Shown: positions 1 through 11,492, counted from the first letter of the stretch. The stretch: 64,000 nt of DNA from Hirsutella rhossiliensis (GCF_020360975.1 NW_025408675.1:868001-932000); one strand, 5' to 3'. The notes: generated by a model from the sequence alone, not told the origin. Translations and numbers: made by a program.

Positions 1-2156
1 AAAGGGCTAAGAGGCCGCCGCCCCCGCGGAGGAGGCGGCGACGGCTCCACAGGGGCTTGATGCAGAGGCTTTTGGTGCAGGCCTGGACGGGGGCCGAGCG
101 CCAGGAATTGTGCGTGTGCGTTCCGGACGAGGCGGTTGCGAGTCGCCGGATGTGATGCGATACACGCCGAGTGGCGAAACGAGGTTGTCATGACTCCATC
201 TGCGGCAGACGCTCAAACAGCTCTTGTTCTTTTCCGGGTTCCCGCATTGCTGGCCGACGGGCAATTGCACGTTGCAACGGGCGTGATAGCTTGTCATGGG
301 CTGCACAAGTAATTACAGCCCCGAACTAACGTGCAGTCCTCGAGCACAAAGGCGGGCGGGACGCGCAGAAGAAGCAAAAAGACATGCATAGAACGGCAGG
401 CAAAGAGAGGCTTGTTATCCCGGTCCTGGCCGGGTACGTACACAAATCGCATCGGCTCGCCCGTTTGTGTGTGTTTATCCGCCCCCACGTGTACACCGGA
501 GGTCCAGACGCGGGCGTGTGGGACGGGGATGAGTACATGCGGAGTACTTGGCGAGCACTCTGACCCCCCCCCCCCTTCGCTTTCCCCACCGGGGCCAGAC
601 CGGTATCGAGCTTGAACCCAAAATAAACAAGAGTAAAAAAAAAACCCACGATCCGCACAGACAAGAGCCACAGCGAGCGAGTCTGTGTGTTGAGAGAAGA
701 GGTGTGAGAGGGGCGCCTCGGGACTTGGGAAAGCAGGGCCATCCCATGTTTGCATCCGGCGAGGCCCAAGCCAGTGCCGTGTAGGTGTCCAATGGGGGAA
801 TGGCTACGCTTTCTCGCTTTGCTTCTTCTCGGAGGAGCATGCGAGGTTTGGAGATGCGATAAGCCCGGTTGGTTCGCCGGGCAGTCAGCGAGCAAGCACC
901 CCTATACCTACGGATACCTACCTTACCTAACTGCACAGGACTGCGTACTGTACAGTGCTGTGCATACATGCTTCGTACAGGAGTAGCGCGCGCCGTCGCC
1001 GAAACAGAGCGCCCCGAGCGGTGAGCTGTGGTTTTCTTTCAGCGCACTCCATGTCCATCGACCATGTGGCCGGTATTAATATCGGTGCTCCTGTTTCGCC
1101 TGCGACGTGCGCGCGCGCGCGAGTAAAGACGGCAGGCAGCAAGACAAGCAAGACAGGCTACAAACAATGAGGCTTGGAATGACCATGACGTGCTTTCCGG
1201 CCCCCATCCCCTCCCGCCGGTCCCGTTTCTGCCTTGCGCAAATGTAAGTTTATCCGTTCCCCACGCTCTTCCGGTAAAGAAGGAGAAGACCAAGGAGAAG
1301 AAGCAGCGCCCCGGTTTACACATACATGCCTCCATCCAAGCATAGACCTCCATAAGCATAGCTAGACGTGGGCCGCCCCCATTGCCGATTCTACGTTACA
1401 TGCGGCGACCACCCCGAGCCTACCGACCTTATCGGGAGCACCGCCGAGGTAGCGGGTATTAATTATGTACAGTACCAGCTCGTTTCAACCGGCGCCTTTG
1501 TCTGGCGTTGCGCCTATCGCAGGCTTGCCCGTAGCGCATGTGCCGTGCAATATCCAAGTGCGTCATGCTTTGCCGCGCGAGTCAGAACAGAAGAAAAACC
1601 TTGCACGGATGGTCTGGGGGAGACGTGGGGGGGCTGGCGGGGAAACGACGGGCTTTGGTCCAAGACAGCATCGCCGAAGGATGATGCCTCGCCCTGCCTG
1701 CGTCGGTGCGGATGGTGCCCGTCGACGAACAGAGAGATTTGGTTCATCGGAGAGGCTGGCCCATCCTTCAATCCCTGGTGCAGATTCACCCACTCACTCA
1801 TCCTCTCCCTCCCTCCATCAGGCCGTGATCGACACTAGTTAGTTGACTGGACGGCCAACCGGACAGGGAGGGGCGGGACAAGCGCCTGGACCCAAGAACC
1901 AAGGAAAACCCAAGCAAGGAAAGGGGAAAAAAGAAAGAAAAAAGCTTGTCTCTCTCGCTCCGTGCGCCACGTCTGTGCATCTCGCTCGCCCCTTTTGGGT
2001 TGGCCTCGCTGCCCTTTCGAGCCCGTTGGCTGCGTCCATGATCTAGTATGGAGTAGCTATGCATCATCCTGTTAGTCATTAGCGTCGGCGGTTGGGCGAC
2101 GCTCAACGTCTTCCTGCTCCTCTAATATTACCAGATGATTTAAAGGTAGGTTAAGG

Positions 2157-2179
2157 TAGGTAGGCACCGTGCCTACCTA
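2157..2179. repeat. Perfect 11-bp inverted repeat of the TACCTACC family
   Basis: Arm TAGGTAGGCAC is followed by a single C and then the exact reverse complement GTGCCTACCTA. It lies in a cluster of GGTAGGT/ACCTACC copies (about 2146-2243) with no gene nearby. The sequence shows the palindrome directly; any function is unknown. Confidence 0.85.
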
Positions 2180-2310
2180 GGAAGTTGCCGTACGGTACAG
2201 TACATTCAGCTAGTACATACATACAGTACCTACCTTACCTACTCTCTAGATGGCCTCTGTGTGTCATCCTTCCCGTGGGGACATCATCACTTGTTCCATG
2301 CATGCAGCAA

Positions 2311-2337
2311 CACACCACCACCACCACCACCACCACC
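2311..2337. repeat. ACC trinucleotide microsatellite
   Basis: About eight tandem ACC units in gene-free DNA. A GT dinucleotide tract follows about 300 bases downstream. Confidence 0.85.
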
Positions 2338-2617
2338 CACGGAGCCCTCCGGCCGCTGGCACGCCTCCATGCACATGTGCGCTGGACCTGTCATCCCGTA
2401 TCGCTCGATATCGCTTCCCGTCATGAATGGTGCTACTAATCCTCTGCGTGAGAAAATCAAGACGCGTCCCCGGGCAATCCCGCCGTCCCGCCGACACACA
2501 GCGACACCACCAACTGTCGATCCCGTGCCACATGGCCCTGGCCAGGCCAGGCGACGACTCATCAACGCCCGGGGGGGGGGAGGGGGATCAAACACCAACG
2601 CAGAGAGATACGGAGTC

Positions 2618-2648
2618 GTGTGTGTGTGTGTGTGACTGTGTGTGTGTG
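2618..2648. repeat. GT dinucleotide microsatellite
   Basis: Two GT tracts separated by a short ACT interruption, just downstream of a 10-G homopolymer. Intergenic; no coding role. Confidence 0.85.
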
Positions 2649-3293
2649 CCCGAACCATGACGGCACCACCAACCCAATCAGCCAACTCGCACCACGTCAA
2701 GCCGCCCCCGGCAATCAGCGCGTTCCTCTGTTCTGCGCCTCGTGTGCGGCTTCATGTGCCCCCTGTCAACAGCTCGCATGCATGCACACGGCACTTGCAC
2801 TGCAGCTGTGCTGTAGGTACTCCGTACTGTAGACGAACATCACCACCGACTTCCGCCCTCTACTAATGCACCACCGGCCGCATTGCTCTGTACAAGTGCC
2901 GTCCGAGCCGGCAGGCATGCCTTGCACCAGTCAGAGCCGACCCCTGCCGGCGCCGCCGTCATGGCTACGTCGACCCTCAAACTAGCCTTGTCGGTCTATC
3001 GAGCGCCGGGCCCGTTTCACGTCCACTCAGCTGCCAATCATCCCCTATCCGTACAGGACCGGACGAAACTCCATCCCCCCCGTCCATGGCCGTCATCGTG
3101 ACCGGTGACATGCCGGCACATCACTTTGCACCACCAGCCTCACCGCGGCACACCGCACACGACCGAGATGACCCTGGATGCATCCTTGGCACTACTGTAT
3201 TCCTTCGCTAGCTCCCTCTCGCCCTGCTCTCCTTGCTTGCTTGCGCCTCGCCCCCTCTCGTCCATGAGACATTCACCAACGGTCCAGCGCCCG

Positions 3294-6200
3294 TCAACCC
3301 TCGACGTTCTCAAAGAAAAACGTCGGCACGCCGGGCACCGCGTGCTCCGCAACCGCCACCCCAATCTCCACCTCCTTGCCGTCCGCCAGCTCCCACCCCT
3401 TCTTTCCCCCTTCCTCCACCACCACCACTCGGCACGCCTTCAGCCCAGCCGTCCGGCACAGCCCGGCCACCATCTGCCCCAGCGTCTCCTTCTCGTCAAA
3501 CGCCAGCTTCTGCTCCAGCACCACCCTCGCCTCCTCGCCCGCCTGCAGCCGCTTCTTCAGGCTCTGCACAAACGGCATCGCCTTCTTCATCTCTCCCATC
3601 TTGCCGATCCGCCCGTTGAGCGCCTTGTCGTCTACCGTCTTGCTCTCCGTGTTCCACATCTCCTTGAGCAGCTCAATGTACTTGGCCTGCCACGGCGGGA
3701 ACTTGTCCGTCATGTAAATCGTCAGCTTCTTGGGCCGCTTCGGGTCAAACGACACCTCCTTGCCCTTGGCCTTCTTCTTCAGCTGCAGCGCCTCGGCCGA
3801 GTTGACGTTGGACGACGTGTTCCGCACGTACTCCCTCTTGGCCGACAGCGCCGCGTCCACCGCCGCCAGCTCGGGGAACCGCGCCTCCTGGATCGTCGTC
3901 CCCTTCTTGAGCACCTCGAGCCAGATGTACTCGGACCAGTGCGGTGCAATGACCGCCAGCAGCAAGGCCTGCAGCTCAATGTACCTCACGACGAGATCCA
4001 CGTGCATCTTGATGCCCGCCGCCGCGCATGCCTCACGATAGAAGTCACGCGCGCTCGTCAGCTCGTAGAGGCCCGCCTTCAGCGCCAGTTTGTAGTTGGT
4101 CTGCTTGTACTGCTCCACGGTCTCGCGCGCGTACAGGTTGAGCTCGTTGTTGAACAGGGCGTCCTGGAACGAGTTGGTCGCGCCCGTTCGCAGCTCCTTT
4201 TGGTCGCGCACCATTTCCTCGCACCACTCGCGCAGGGTGAAGAGGCGCAGGATGTTGTTGTCGGCCACGTCCTCCTCAAAGTTGGCGTCGCTGACGCCGT
4301 CTCCGGCATCCGCGATGGCGATGCGCGCCGCGTCGGCGCCGTACTTGGCCACCAGGTCGTGCAGAGTCATGAAGTTGCCCGTGCTCTTGCTCATCTTCTC
4401 GCCGTTGAGCATCAGGTGCCCGTTGGCGCGCACGCCCCGCGGCCAGTACTCGGGCGGGAAGATGGCCAGGTGCACGTAGAGAAAAAATGTCAAGTGGTTC
4501 GGGATCAGGTCCTTGCCCGAGCTTCGCACGTCGAGCGGGTAAAAGTATTCAAACTCGCGTCGCATGCTCTCGAGCGTCGCCCGCGGGATCTTGGACCCCT
4601 GCAGCACCTCGTCGCTCAGCTCGCGCCGGCAGAAGATGTAGTCCCACACTTCGTCAATCATCTGCTCGGCCCCGACGTTGCCGATGCCCCGGTCGCGGCC
4701 AAACAGGTCCTTGTGGAGATAGTGGCAGACGGTGTAGTAGGCCATGTAGATGGTGGAGTCGCTCAAGCTCTCGACCAGGAACTGGGGGTCCCATGGCAGC
4801 CTCGAGCCCAGGCCAAAGGATCTCGCGCACGCCCACTGGTTCAGCCAATTCAGGACGCCCTCGAAGCTGTTCCTGGTCTCCTGGGTCCACGTCTCCAGGC
4901 CCTTGCCGTCGGCGTTCTCGACCCACTTGAGCGCCGTCTGCTTCCACGACTCCTCGCCGTAGTCCAGGTACCATTGGTCCATCAGGGCCACGATGCAGTC
5001 ATCGCCCGACCTGCTAACCACCTTTCGTTCGGGCTCCGAATAGGCAAAGGCCTCGCTGGCGTCAAACAGCTGGCTCCGGACCTTGGGCTTGGCCGTCTCG
5101 ACCTTTTCACCCTTGAAGTCGCCAATCTTCATGATGCCCTGATAGTAGCCCTCCTTGTATGCCAGCTCCTTGGCCTCTTCCAGCTGCTTGGTATCCTTGG
5201 GCGACGCAATCTTCAACTTCTTGACCAGGAACGGCGCGCACAAGTCTCCGTACGATGGCGTCTCGATGATGGGGAAGATTTCAAGCTCGGCCCACTCCTT
5301 CTTGATGCCGTAGTAGTCGGCTTTTTTGGCCAGATCGGTGACGGTGGCATAGTCATCGGGGCTGTCCGAGGGCACCGAGGTGACGACGCCCGTGCCCTTG
5401 GTGGGCAAGACCGTCTCCATGGGCAAGACTCGAACGCCGGCCTTGTGGCATGACAGGGGAGCGTTGACCAGGGTGCCCACAATGTCGGCGCCCTGGATCT
5501 CGCCGGCCTTGTCGATGACGCCCTGGTTGGCCAGGATTCCCTGGTAGGCCATGTTCCGGGCGGCCCTTTCGGTGACGACGTAGTAGGCCTTGTCGCCTGC
5601 CTTGAAGAGACCGTAGGTGATTTTGGGTCCCACGAAGCAGCACGTCTGTCCGTACATGGTCTCGGGCCTCAGGGTCGCAGGCACCAGAAAGATCTCTGAG
5701 CCCTCCGGGACCTTGCCCTTGATAGCCTCGGCAGCCCGGGGTGCCCATTCCAAGACTTTCAGCTTCAAGGCCGTGTACTCTTGCGGGTTGACGGCCTCAC
5801 CCTCAGCACGGTCGTGGTCCATGCAGGGCTGGCCGTCCTTGATGGAGTAAATGGTATATCTCTTGCCAAACTTGATCTTGTTGAGCTCCCTCAGGCGGTT
5901 CATCTGCCATCGGACAAAGGCATCGTAGTAGGGGTTGACGTCGGTGGTGACAAACGATCTCCGCCAGTCGATTCTGCATCCCAGGCTGGACAAGTCGCGG
6001 GTGGCTAGGGGCGGGAAGAACTTGAGCCAGTGCTGCGGGTCGGCAAAGAGGTGGATCTCCTCTTGGGGAATGCCAATCGACTTCATGATCTGGAACTGGT
6101 AGGTCATCTTGACGGTCTTGGCGTTGGCCTTACTCTTGTTTGTCGAGAACTTGGTGACGTCCTCCTTCTTAGCCGGCGCGGCGCCCGTCGCGGGCTTGGC

Positions 6201-6734
6201 CTCGGCCTCGTCCTCGGGCTTGTATCCCGAAAAGTCCTGGCCAAAGAGCTTGATTTCGTTGACCAGCTTGTCGGCGCACGCCTTGATGGGCATGCCGGTG
6301 CAGTGGAAGCCCATGGGGAACAGGGTCCGCTTGCCTTGCATCCTGGCCACGCCGGCGGCAAACTCGACTTTGCTGGCCGAAAAGGTGTGGCCGGCGTGGA
6401 GGACGCCATTCATGTAGGGGTATGCCATGCAGCCAAAGAACTTGGGCTGCTTCTCTCGCAGTTCGGCGGCGGAGATGGAGTGCAGAGGCACCTCCTGGAT
6501 CGAGGGGGCATCCTGTTCGAAGACGTGGCTCTCTGCCCACTTTTGCTGATACTTTTTCTCGATGGCGATCAAGGAGTCTCGTTTCTCGGTCTGGGGGGGA
6601 GAAGAGTCAGTTATGAGTAAATGGCCAAGAACGCACCGGAGAAAGTCTTGTCATACTCCCTTGAGCTCTTTCGTCTTGGGTTGGGAAATGCTGAGGGTTT
6701 CCATGGCCTGGGGGACAGGACTTGCGGCAGCCAT
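3294..6734 (-). CDS. CDC60: Leucyl-tRNA synthetase, cytosolic
   Basis: Class I aminoacyl-tRNA synthetase that charges tRNA-Leu with leucine for cytosolic translation. Two exons: 6734-6657 and 6590-3294, with a 66-bp phase-0 intron at 6591-6656. The product is 1124 residues, close to the usual length of eukaryotic cytosolic LeuRS. The ATG at 6734 gives a short N-terminal exon ending LKG that joins to TEKRDSLIAIEKKYQQKW, the conserved start of the family. The HIGH motif appears as HAGH at about 91-94 and KMSKS at about 758-762. Between them lies the connective peptide with the editing domain (GTGVVTSVPSDSPDD). The C-terminal half is the anticodon-binding and eukaryotic extension region. No frameshift is visible. 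It is divergent from the small gene at 7158, 423 bp away, so the two may share a promoter. The opposite strand is open for 782 codons, which I treat as a codon-bias shadow. Confidence 0.97.
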
Positions 6735-7157
6735 TGCGGTGACGTCCTGCGGCGTGGGCGGGTGATTGATCTTGGAGGTGTCGGGAATCGAGTCGCTGTC
6801 TCTATGCCCAGCCTGTGCTCATCCAGCTTGACGTTGTTTCTGCAGGCTCTTGACGCTGCCCACGGGTCAAAACTGAGTCAGTCGAGTATGCCCGAGACCA
6901 AGGCATGAGGGGTGAATTTCAATGGCGGGGTACACAACCCGCACCGAGCCATGGTGGATCTGCCCGCTCGGCGCCACAGCCCCCCTGTAATGGGTGAGGC
7001 CGTGCTGTGTGGCTACGGTAGATAACATAGACCCAATTGGTATTTCTGATGCTCAGTGACGACAACTTTCTTCCAGCTTGGAACCTGTTGCGCGACAACA
7101 ACCCAGACTCGACGTCCTCTCCCCCGGCCCGAGCACCATCGCAGTCCCACGACACCC

Positions 7158-7726
7158 ATGTTTGCGACGCTCGTCCGGCGGCTGGCCCAGGCCGGCAAGG
7201 AGCCCGTCGCAAAGCGGGTGCCGCTGACCATCTACACGAACCCTCACAAAGCGCGGAAGCTGTGGCCGCCAGACTTCCGCGAGCTCAACTCCCAGCAGCA
7301 GCTTCGGTTCGAGAAAAAGTACAAGCGCCGCATACGCATGGCCAGCCACTCGCCGAGGTGGATAAAGGGCACCAAGTATGCGCAGCTCGTGACCACGGCA
7401 GGTCAGTTGCCACTCGCATGGACAGACGGACGCGCAATGGGGACTCCAGAGGCGGCAGGCACTGATTCTAGCTCCTTTAGTTGTCTTGGTCTACATCTTC
7501 TTCTACGCCGATTTCGAATTCTGGGGACAGGAATATAAGCCATCCGTGGAGGTTTGCTGCCCCGGATCGCCATTCCCTGGTGCTTGCTTAGCTGACCTGC
7601 AAACAGATGCGCCGACATGCTATGAATGTATTTGGCGTCATGGATCCCGAGAAACGGTACGAACGTCGCGAGGACGCTCCGGAAACGGGGGTGCCTACAA
7701 AGGGACCGGCGTCACAGTCCAAATAA
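7158..7726 (+). CDS. Small probable mitochondrial membrane protein, function unknown
   Basis: Three exons: 7158-7401, 7481-7551 and 7607-7726, giving 144 residues. Introns are 79 and 55 bp with phases 1 and 0, and the frame is kept across both. The N-terminus (MFATLVRRLAQAGKEPVAKR) is basic with few acidic residues, like a mitochondrial presequence. A single hydrophobic segment (VVLVYIFFYADF, about residues 82-93) bridges the first splice junction. The C-terminal tail contains the motif FGVMDPEKRYERREDAPE. I recall this pattern as a conserved fungal protein but cannot attach a function. An inner-membrane assembly or respiratory accessory role is possible and is inference only. It is divergent from leucyl-tRNA synthetase and convergent with AP-3 sigma, 176 bp away. 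Upstream in-frame codons exist, but the ATG at 7158 is the first that gives a presequence-like start. Confidence 0.8.
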
Positions 7727-7902
7727 GCTGTGTCCTCCGCCGCCCTTTCCTCGTCTTGGCCCTCTTTCCTCGGAGTCCCTTTGGCGTTTGGCATTATACC
7801 CCGGTATGCCAAGTCATATATATGTGTATATGAATACCACGTCCCAAACAGTTCAATCATCTCAGTGTCTTGCATTCGAACTGTCGCTCTCCCGAGCCGG
7901 CA

Positions 7903-8525
7903 TCACCGTCCCGCCCAGGCAAAGTTACCCGTCATGCCGAGGCCGGAGCTCAGGCCGGAGCCCCGCCCCTCGTTGACGGGTCTCTTGGCGACAGTCCCCT
8001 GCGCCTTGACGCCTGCGACGATGCGGTCGAGATTTGTCTCGATGACGACGCCGCCGATGACCATCTCGGAGAGGGTGGCGTGCAGCGACTCGTAGTTGAA
8101 GATGAGGTCGAGCTCGCAGACGTTTTCAAACAGCTTGTCGAGGGCCTCGACGTAGACTTGTATCAGGTCGATGAGGGCGAGGGGCGACTCGGTCGAGGTG
8201 GAGATGATGATGAAGAAGAGGGTGGCGTAGTGGCGGTAGGTGACGAGCGAGGGCACGTCGTTTTGCTCGCGCGACGACGTGTGCGAGGTGCCCGAGGCGG
8301 CCAGCAGGGGCGGCAGGGGGAGGAAGTTGCAGGCGCCCGAGGGCCGGTTGGAGACGAGGGTGAAGATTTCGGATATCAGGCGCTGCTGGATGCTCGTTTC
8401 CTGACAAGCGCGCCGCGCGTTAGACTCGGGACCCGCGACGGCCGTGGGCGACTTGCCAGCTGCGTGTAGAACTTTGTGAGGCGGGGCTGGCCCTGGCCGT
8501 TGAAGACGAGAAAGGCATTGATCAT
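7903..8525 (-). CDS. APS3: AP-3 adaptor complex sigma subunit
   Basis: Small subunit of the AP-3 adaptor, which sorts cargo from the Golgi/endosome directly to the vacuole. Exon 1 is 8525-8457 and begins MINAFLVFNGQGQPRLTKFY, the typical sigma-adaptin start. Exon 2 is 8400-7903. The product is 188 residues. The longin-like core is clear: YRHYATLFFIIISTSTES, then DLIQVYVEALDKLFENVCEL and a stretch ending MVIGGVVIETNLDRIV. The FENVCELDLIF stretch is diagnostic for AP-3 rather than AP-1 or AP-2. The 56-bp intron (8401-8456) starts GCAAGT rather than GT, carries a CTAAC branch point and ends TTGTCAG. It therefore looks like a GC-AG intron; no GT nearby gives a frame-keeping alternative that retains the conserved ETSIQQRLISEIF start of exon 2. 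It is divergent from frataxin, 822 bp away. Confidence 0.94.
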
Positions 8526-9347
8526 GGTCGGGGCTTCGTCCTCACCCTTGGCGGCGGGCGACGAGGATGATGCGGGGGGGCAAGATGGATGTGCACAAGC
8601 AGAGGAAACCGAAGGTTCTAATCAGTGACCTCTGGGGACCTTATCGCGAGCCACAGCGAGTACCTGACTTGTGGCGGGGCAGCGGCGTAAGCATGCCCCG
8701 CGCCTCGGTGCCGATAGGTCCGTTGAGACATGTTCCGTAGGCCAAGGTACCGTTGCTTGGGGCAGACCCGAGGCGTCCACTGTGAAGATACGTACGGTTG
8801 TAACGGCGGCGACAAGGTCCTAGAATATGGGCATATTCGTAACACCTCTGTAACTAAAAATAAACCAAGTCAATTGAGTCCCGTAGAATCACAAGGGGGG
8901 GGGGGCCGAAAAGGAGAACAGCTGATACTGATACCGCTGCAGCGGTCGGTCAACGGCTGTCCACTACTGGGCCGTACCGGTACATGCCCCGCGGGGAGCT
9001 TTCCCCCTAGGTAGCTTCCAATTCACCCAATGCCGGCTCCATCCGCAACCGCAACAAACGGCCTCCTCCTTCTCTCCCCATCCATCATCCCTCCACTCCC
9101 TTCTCCGCCGCCGCATCTCCCCAAGACGACAACTGCAGCAACCCCCTTCCATCTCCGGGCCAAGCTTGCTGCCTCTCCGGTTCTTCTCTGTGCCCCGTCC
9201 TCGCGCCGCCTTGTCGACGTCCCTGGCTGCGACATCACGGGCGAGAACCCCTCCCTCCTCCCGACCGCCCCGGGCGACGACGACGACGACGACAACTTCC
9301 TCCACGAGCCATCAAGAGCATTTCGATCCCCGCCACTCGAACACGCC
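8526..9347. other. Divergent promoter region, AP-3 sigma and frataxin
   Basis: No gene recognised. It contains an 11-G homopolymer (8895-8905). A CT- and GAC-rich leader (GAC repeat 9276-9293) precedes the frataxin ATG. From 9030 an ATG-initiated frame runs open and in frame into frataxin. Confidence 0.6.
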
Positions 9348-10066
9348 ATGTCTCTACAAGGCTCGCTCCGAGCCTCGCAGCTCGTCACGCGCGCCGCTGC
9401 CACCGCCCGCCCGACCACCCTACGTCTCGTCCCCTGCGCCGCCGCCCTCCGGCAACCGCCCAGCCTGGTCGCCGCCCGCCGGCTGTTCGCGGCCTCGGCG
9501 GCCCGACCCAGGGGCATTATGCCGCACACGGAGAACCCGGCCAAGCCCGACGCGGCCAAGACGGAGCCCTCGTACGGCGTCGTCGACCTCTCGGAAAACG
9601 AGTACCACGAGCTGGCCGACGCCTATCTCGACACCGTCGCGGCCAAGTTTGAGCATCTGCAAGACACCAGGGAAGACATTGACATTGAGTTTTCGGTGCG
9701 TGACTTTCTCTCGCGTCCCGCTTGTGTTCCATTGACTGATCAGTCCCGTCTCCGCAGGCCGGCGTAATGACCATCACGGTAGCGGACAAGGGCACCTACG
9801 TCATCAACAAGCAGCCCCCCAACAAGCAAATCTGGCTCTCGTCGCCCATCTCGGGCCCCAAGCGCTACGACTGGTGCATCATCGGCGAGAGCCAGGGCGA
9901 AAAGGAAGGCACCGGCTCCGGCAACTGGATCTACACGCGCGAGGGCAAGAGCCTCAACCAGCTCATATTCAAGGAGCTCGAGGTCGCCATTGAGGAGCCG
10001 GCGGAAGGTCTAGCCAAGGCAGCAATGGGAGCAAGTCTTGGTGGTGGTCAAGATTCTGTAGTTTAG
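9348..10066 (+). CDS. YFH1: Frataxin, mitochondrial iron chaperone
   Basis: Frataxin binds iron in the mitochondrial matrix and supports Fe-S cluster assembly. Exons 9348-9695 and 9758-10066 flank a 62-bp phase-0 intron, giving 218 residues. The first ~55 residues are rich in Arg, Ala and Ser with almost no acidic residues, as expected of a matrix targeting sequence. The mature domain starts near [20 protein letters not shown], which carries the acidic first helix. The intron falls just before [19 protein letters not shown], followed by the conserved beta-sheet motif [17 protein letters not shown]. The C-terminal helix [10 protein letters not shown] completes the CyaY/frataxin fold. I chose the ATG at 9348 because it opens a standard presequence. 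An in-frame ATG at 9030 would add 106 residues of Pro/Ser/Thr- and Asp-rich sequence and is probably leader. It is convergent with the LYR-motif gene, 323 bp away. Confidence 0.96.
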
Positions 10067-10389
10067 GGGGTCCTCATCTAAGGCATGGTCTGCCTCGGCA
10101 GCGGCCATGTGATGATGATGTACTGTAATCGGGGTGCCGTGCCCCTGAGGCTAGCTTTTGGTTTTCTTCCTTGCTCGTTGGAGTCGACCGAGGATGGTGT
10201 GTACAATGCGAATGATTGCCTGTGCTGACTGACCAGGGCGCTGTTGAAAGTTGGGTTCGAATCGCCCCGTGACGAGAGCTGCTGGCCGCCAGCCATCGGC
10301 AGATTCAAAGGTTGGCGGCCTGGTGTAAACATGTTCGTCCAGCCTCGCTCTCGTCCTCACTAATTTCTCCCGCCTGCCACTCCATCCCA
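10067..10389. other. Convergent 3' intergenic region
   Basis: Lies between the stop codons of frataxin and the LYR-motif gene and presumably holds both 3' UTRs. A GGTTCGAATC string at 10253-10262 resembles a tRNA B box, but no T-stem pairs around it. Confidence 0.6.
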
Positions 10390-10906
10390 TCACCGCAGGC
10401 AAATGCCCATGCTCTTGTTGAGCATCTCAATCGTCCTCTCGTAGTGTCTCATGGCCGTCTCCTGCTCCCCCCTCATCGCAGACCTGTTGTCCAAGAGTTA
10501 GCTTCCTACTCCGTCTCCCTCGTTCGCCCTATTTTCAAGGGGCTATTTCCAAGGGGGAGGAAGCGTGTTCAAGAAGAGGAAGAGGGCAGAGAAAAACCCA
10601 CGACTTGGCCTTGCTTTCGTGCAGCGCCATCCGCCAACTCTTCGTCTCGGCCAGCCTCTCGGACCGCACCCGCAGCAGGTTCTTGAGGATCCGGTGCTCC
10701 AGCCCCCTCTCCCGCGCCGCCGCCTGCACGAACCAACGCGTCCGCTTGCAGCCCTCGGCGTCAAACGCCGCCCCGGGCTCCCGGAACGCCGCCCGCAGCT
10801 GGTCCCGAGCCACGTACCGCGCCGGGCCCGAGTATCGCACCGCCTGCAGCAGGCCCCGGTACAGGTGCCGGTAGGCGTGCACCACCTCGAGGCTGGGCGT
10901 CGTCAT
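10390..10906 (-). CDS. Small LYR-motif protein, possible DUF1763 family
   Basis: Two exons, 10906-10605 and 10483-10390, with a 121-bp phase-2 intron, give 131 residues. The N-terminus reads MTTPSLEVVHAYRHLYRGLL, with an LYR tripeptide at 15-17 followed by a helix and an Arg-rich stretch, as in Complex1_LYR-like proteins that act in mitochondrial assembly with acyl carrier protein. The central part (TRWFVQAAARERGLEHRIL) and the C-terminal HYERTIEMLNKSMGICL are strongly helical. I recall a fungal family of this shape (DUF1763), but that assignment is from memory and tentative. The 5' splice site GTCGTG is weak; the join is supported by phase and by the helical continuity of the product. Without splicing, the first exon would run into a different 171-codon frame that loses the helical tail. 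It lies between frataxin (convergent) and the sugar transporter (same strand). Confidence 0.72.
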
Positions 10907-11492
10907 CTCCCTCTTGTTTGTTTTTCCCGAGGGCTCACCGTCCGGACATGCGTGATCGTAGTGGTCTCTGGTCAGACTTTCATGAGCGGCCCAGTTAGCT
11001 GCTGATAAGATTACCGTGGGTGCACGGGCCATTTCACTCTTCATCAGCACGCCGCCAAGCCGCTACTCTCCCGACGCGCGTTGGAGTGACAGACAAGCCA
11101 TCACATGCTTTTGCCGTCGAAGCTGCTTCATACCATTCTGTACAGCCTTGATACACCAAATCATCCAAAACTTGGGCTCAAATACAACTGAGGTATCTAT
11201 GTCTTCGCTCATTCCAGGCCACTGCCATGGGTGGCGCCTGCTCGGCCGCTCATCCACAATCACGCCCCTTCCCGCAAAGCCATGGTGCCGCCCCCATGGC
11301 TCGTCTTCTCGTGGTGATTCACGTACATGTCCATCGTCGGCGCTTTCAAACCGCATGCGGCCTGCCGTGTCCTGGTCGAGCTCCCGCCTCGGACGCCTGT
11401 GCCGTCTCGCAATCCAGCGTCGGCACCGCGCTCGCCCCATGTCGTCGTCTATATGCAAGAACTCTATTCGCGCAACGCCAATGAGTGCTCAT
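10907..11492. other. Intergenic region between LYR-motif gene and sugar transporter
   Basis: Both flanking genes are on the minus strand, so this holds the promoter of the first and the 3' UTR of the second. No further gene or clear element was seen. Confidence 0.55.

Larger units (their letters stand above)
1..3293. other. Intergenic DNA, no gene recognised
   Basis: Downstream of the leucyl-tRNA synthetase stop codon. Open frames here are short, compositionally biased and unlike any family I know. Visible content is simple sequence: a run of 12 C (564-575), a run of 10 A (635-644), an ACC repeat near 2311-2337, a G run at 2571-2580 and a GT repeat around 2618-2648. TACCTACC-type and GTACTGTAC-type motifs also occur, at about 912-960 and 2146-2245. 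The left part may hold the 3' end or promoter of a gene outside the window, but nothing shows this. Confidence 0.6.

Noticed and set aside
7..3100. Possible retroelement or secondary-metabolite gene at the left edge
   Set aside because: No reverse transcriptase, integrase, transposase, terminal repeat or synthase motif appears in any frame.
3105..5453. 782-codon open frame on the plus strand opposite leucyl-tRNA synthetase
   Set aside because: It is the antisense shadow of a highly expressed, GC3-biased gene. Its product is Leu/Arg/Val/His-rich with no domain and it has no splice or start context of its own.
10253..10262. GGTTCGAATC resembling a tRNA B box
   Set aside because: The flanking bases do not form a T-stem, and no acceptor or anticodon arm can be folded upstream.
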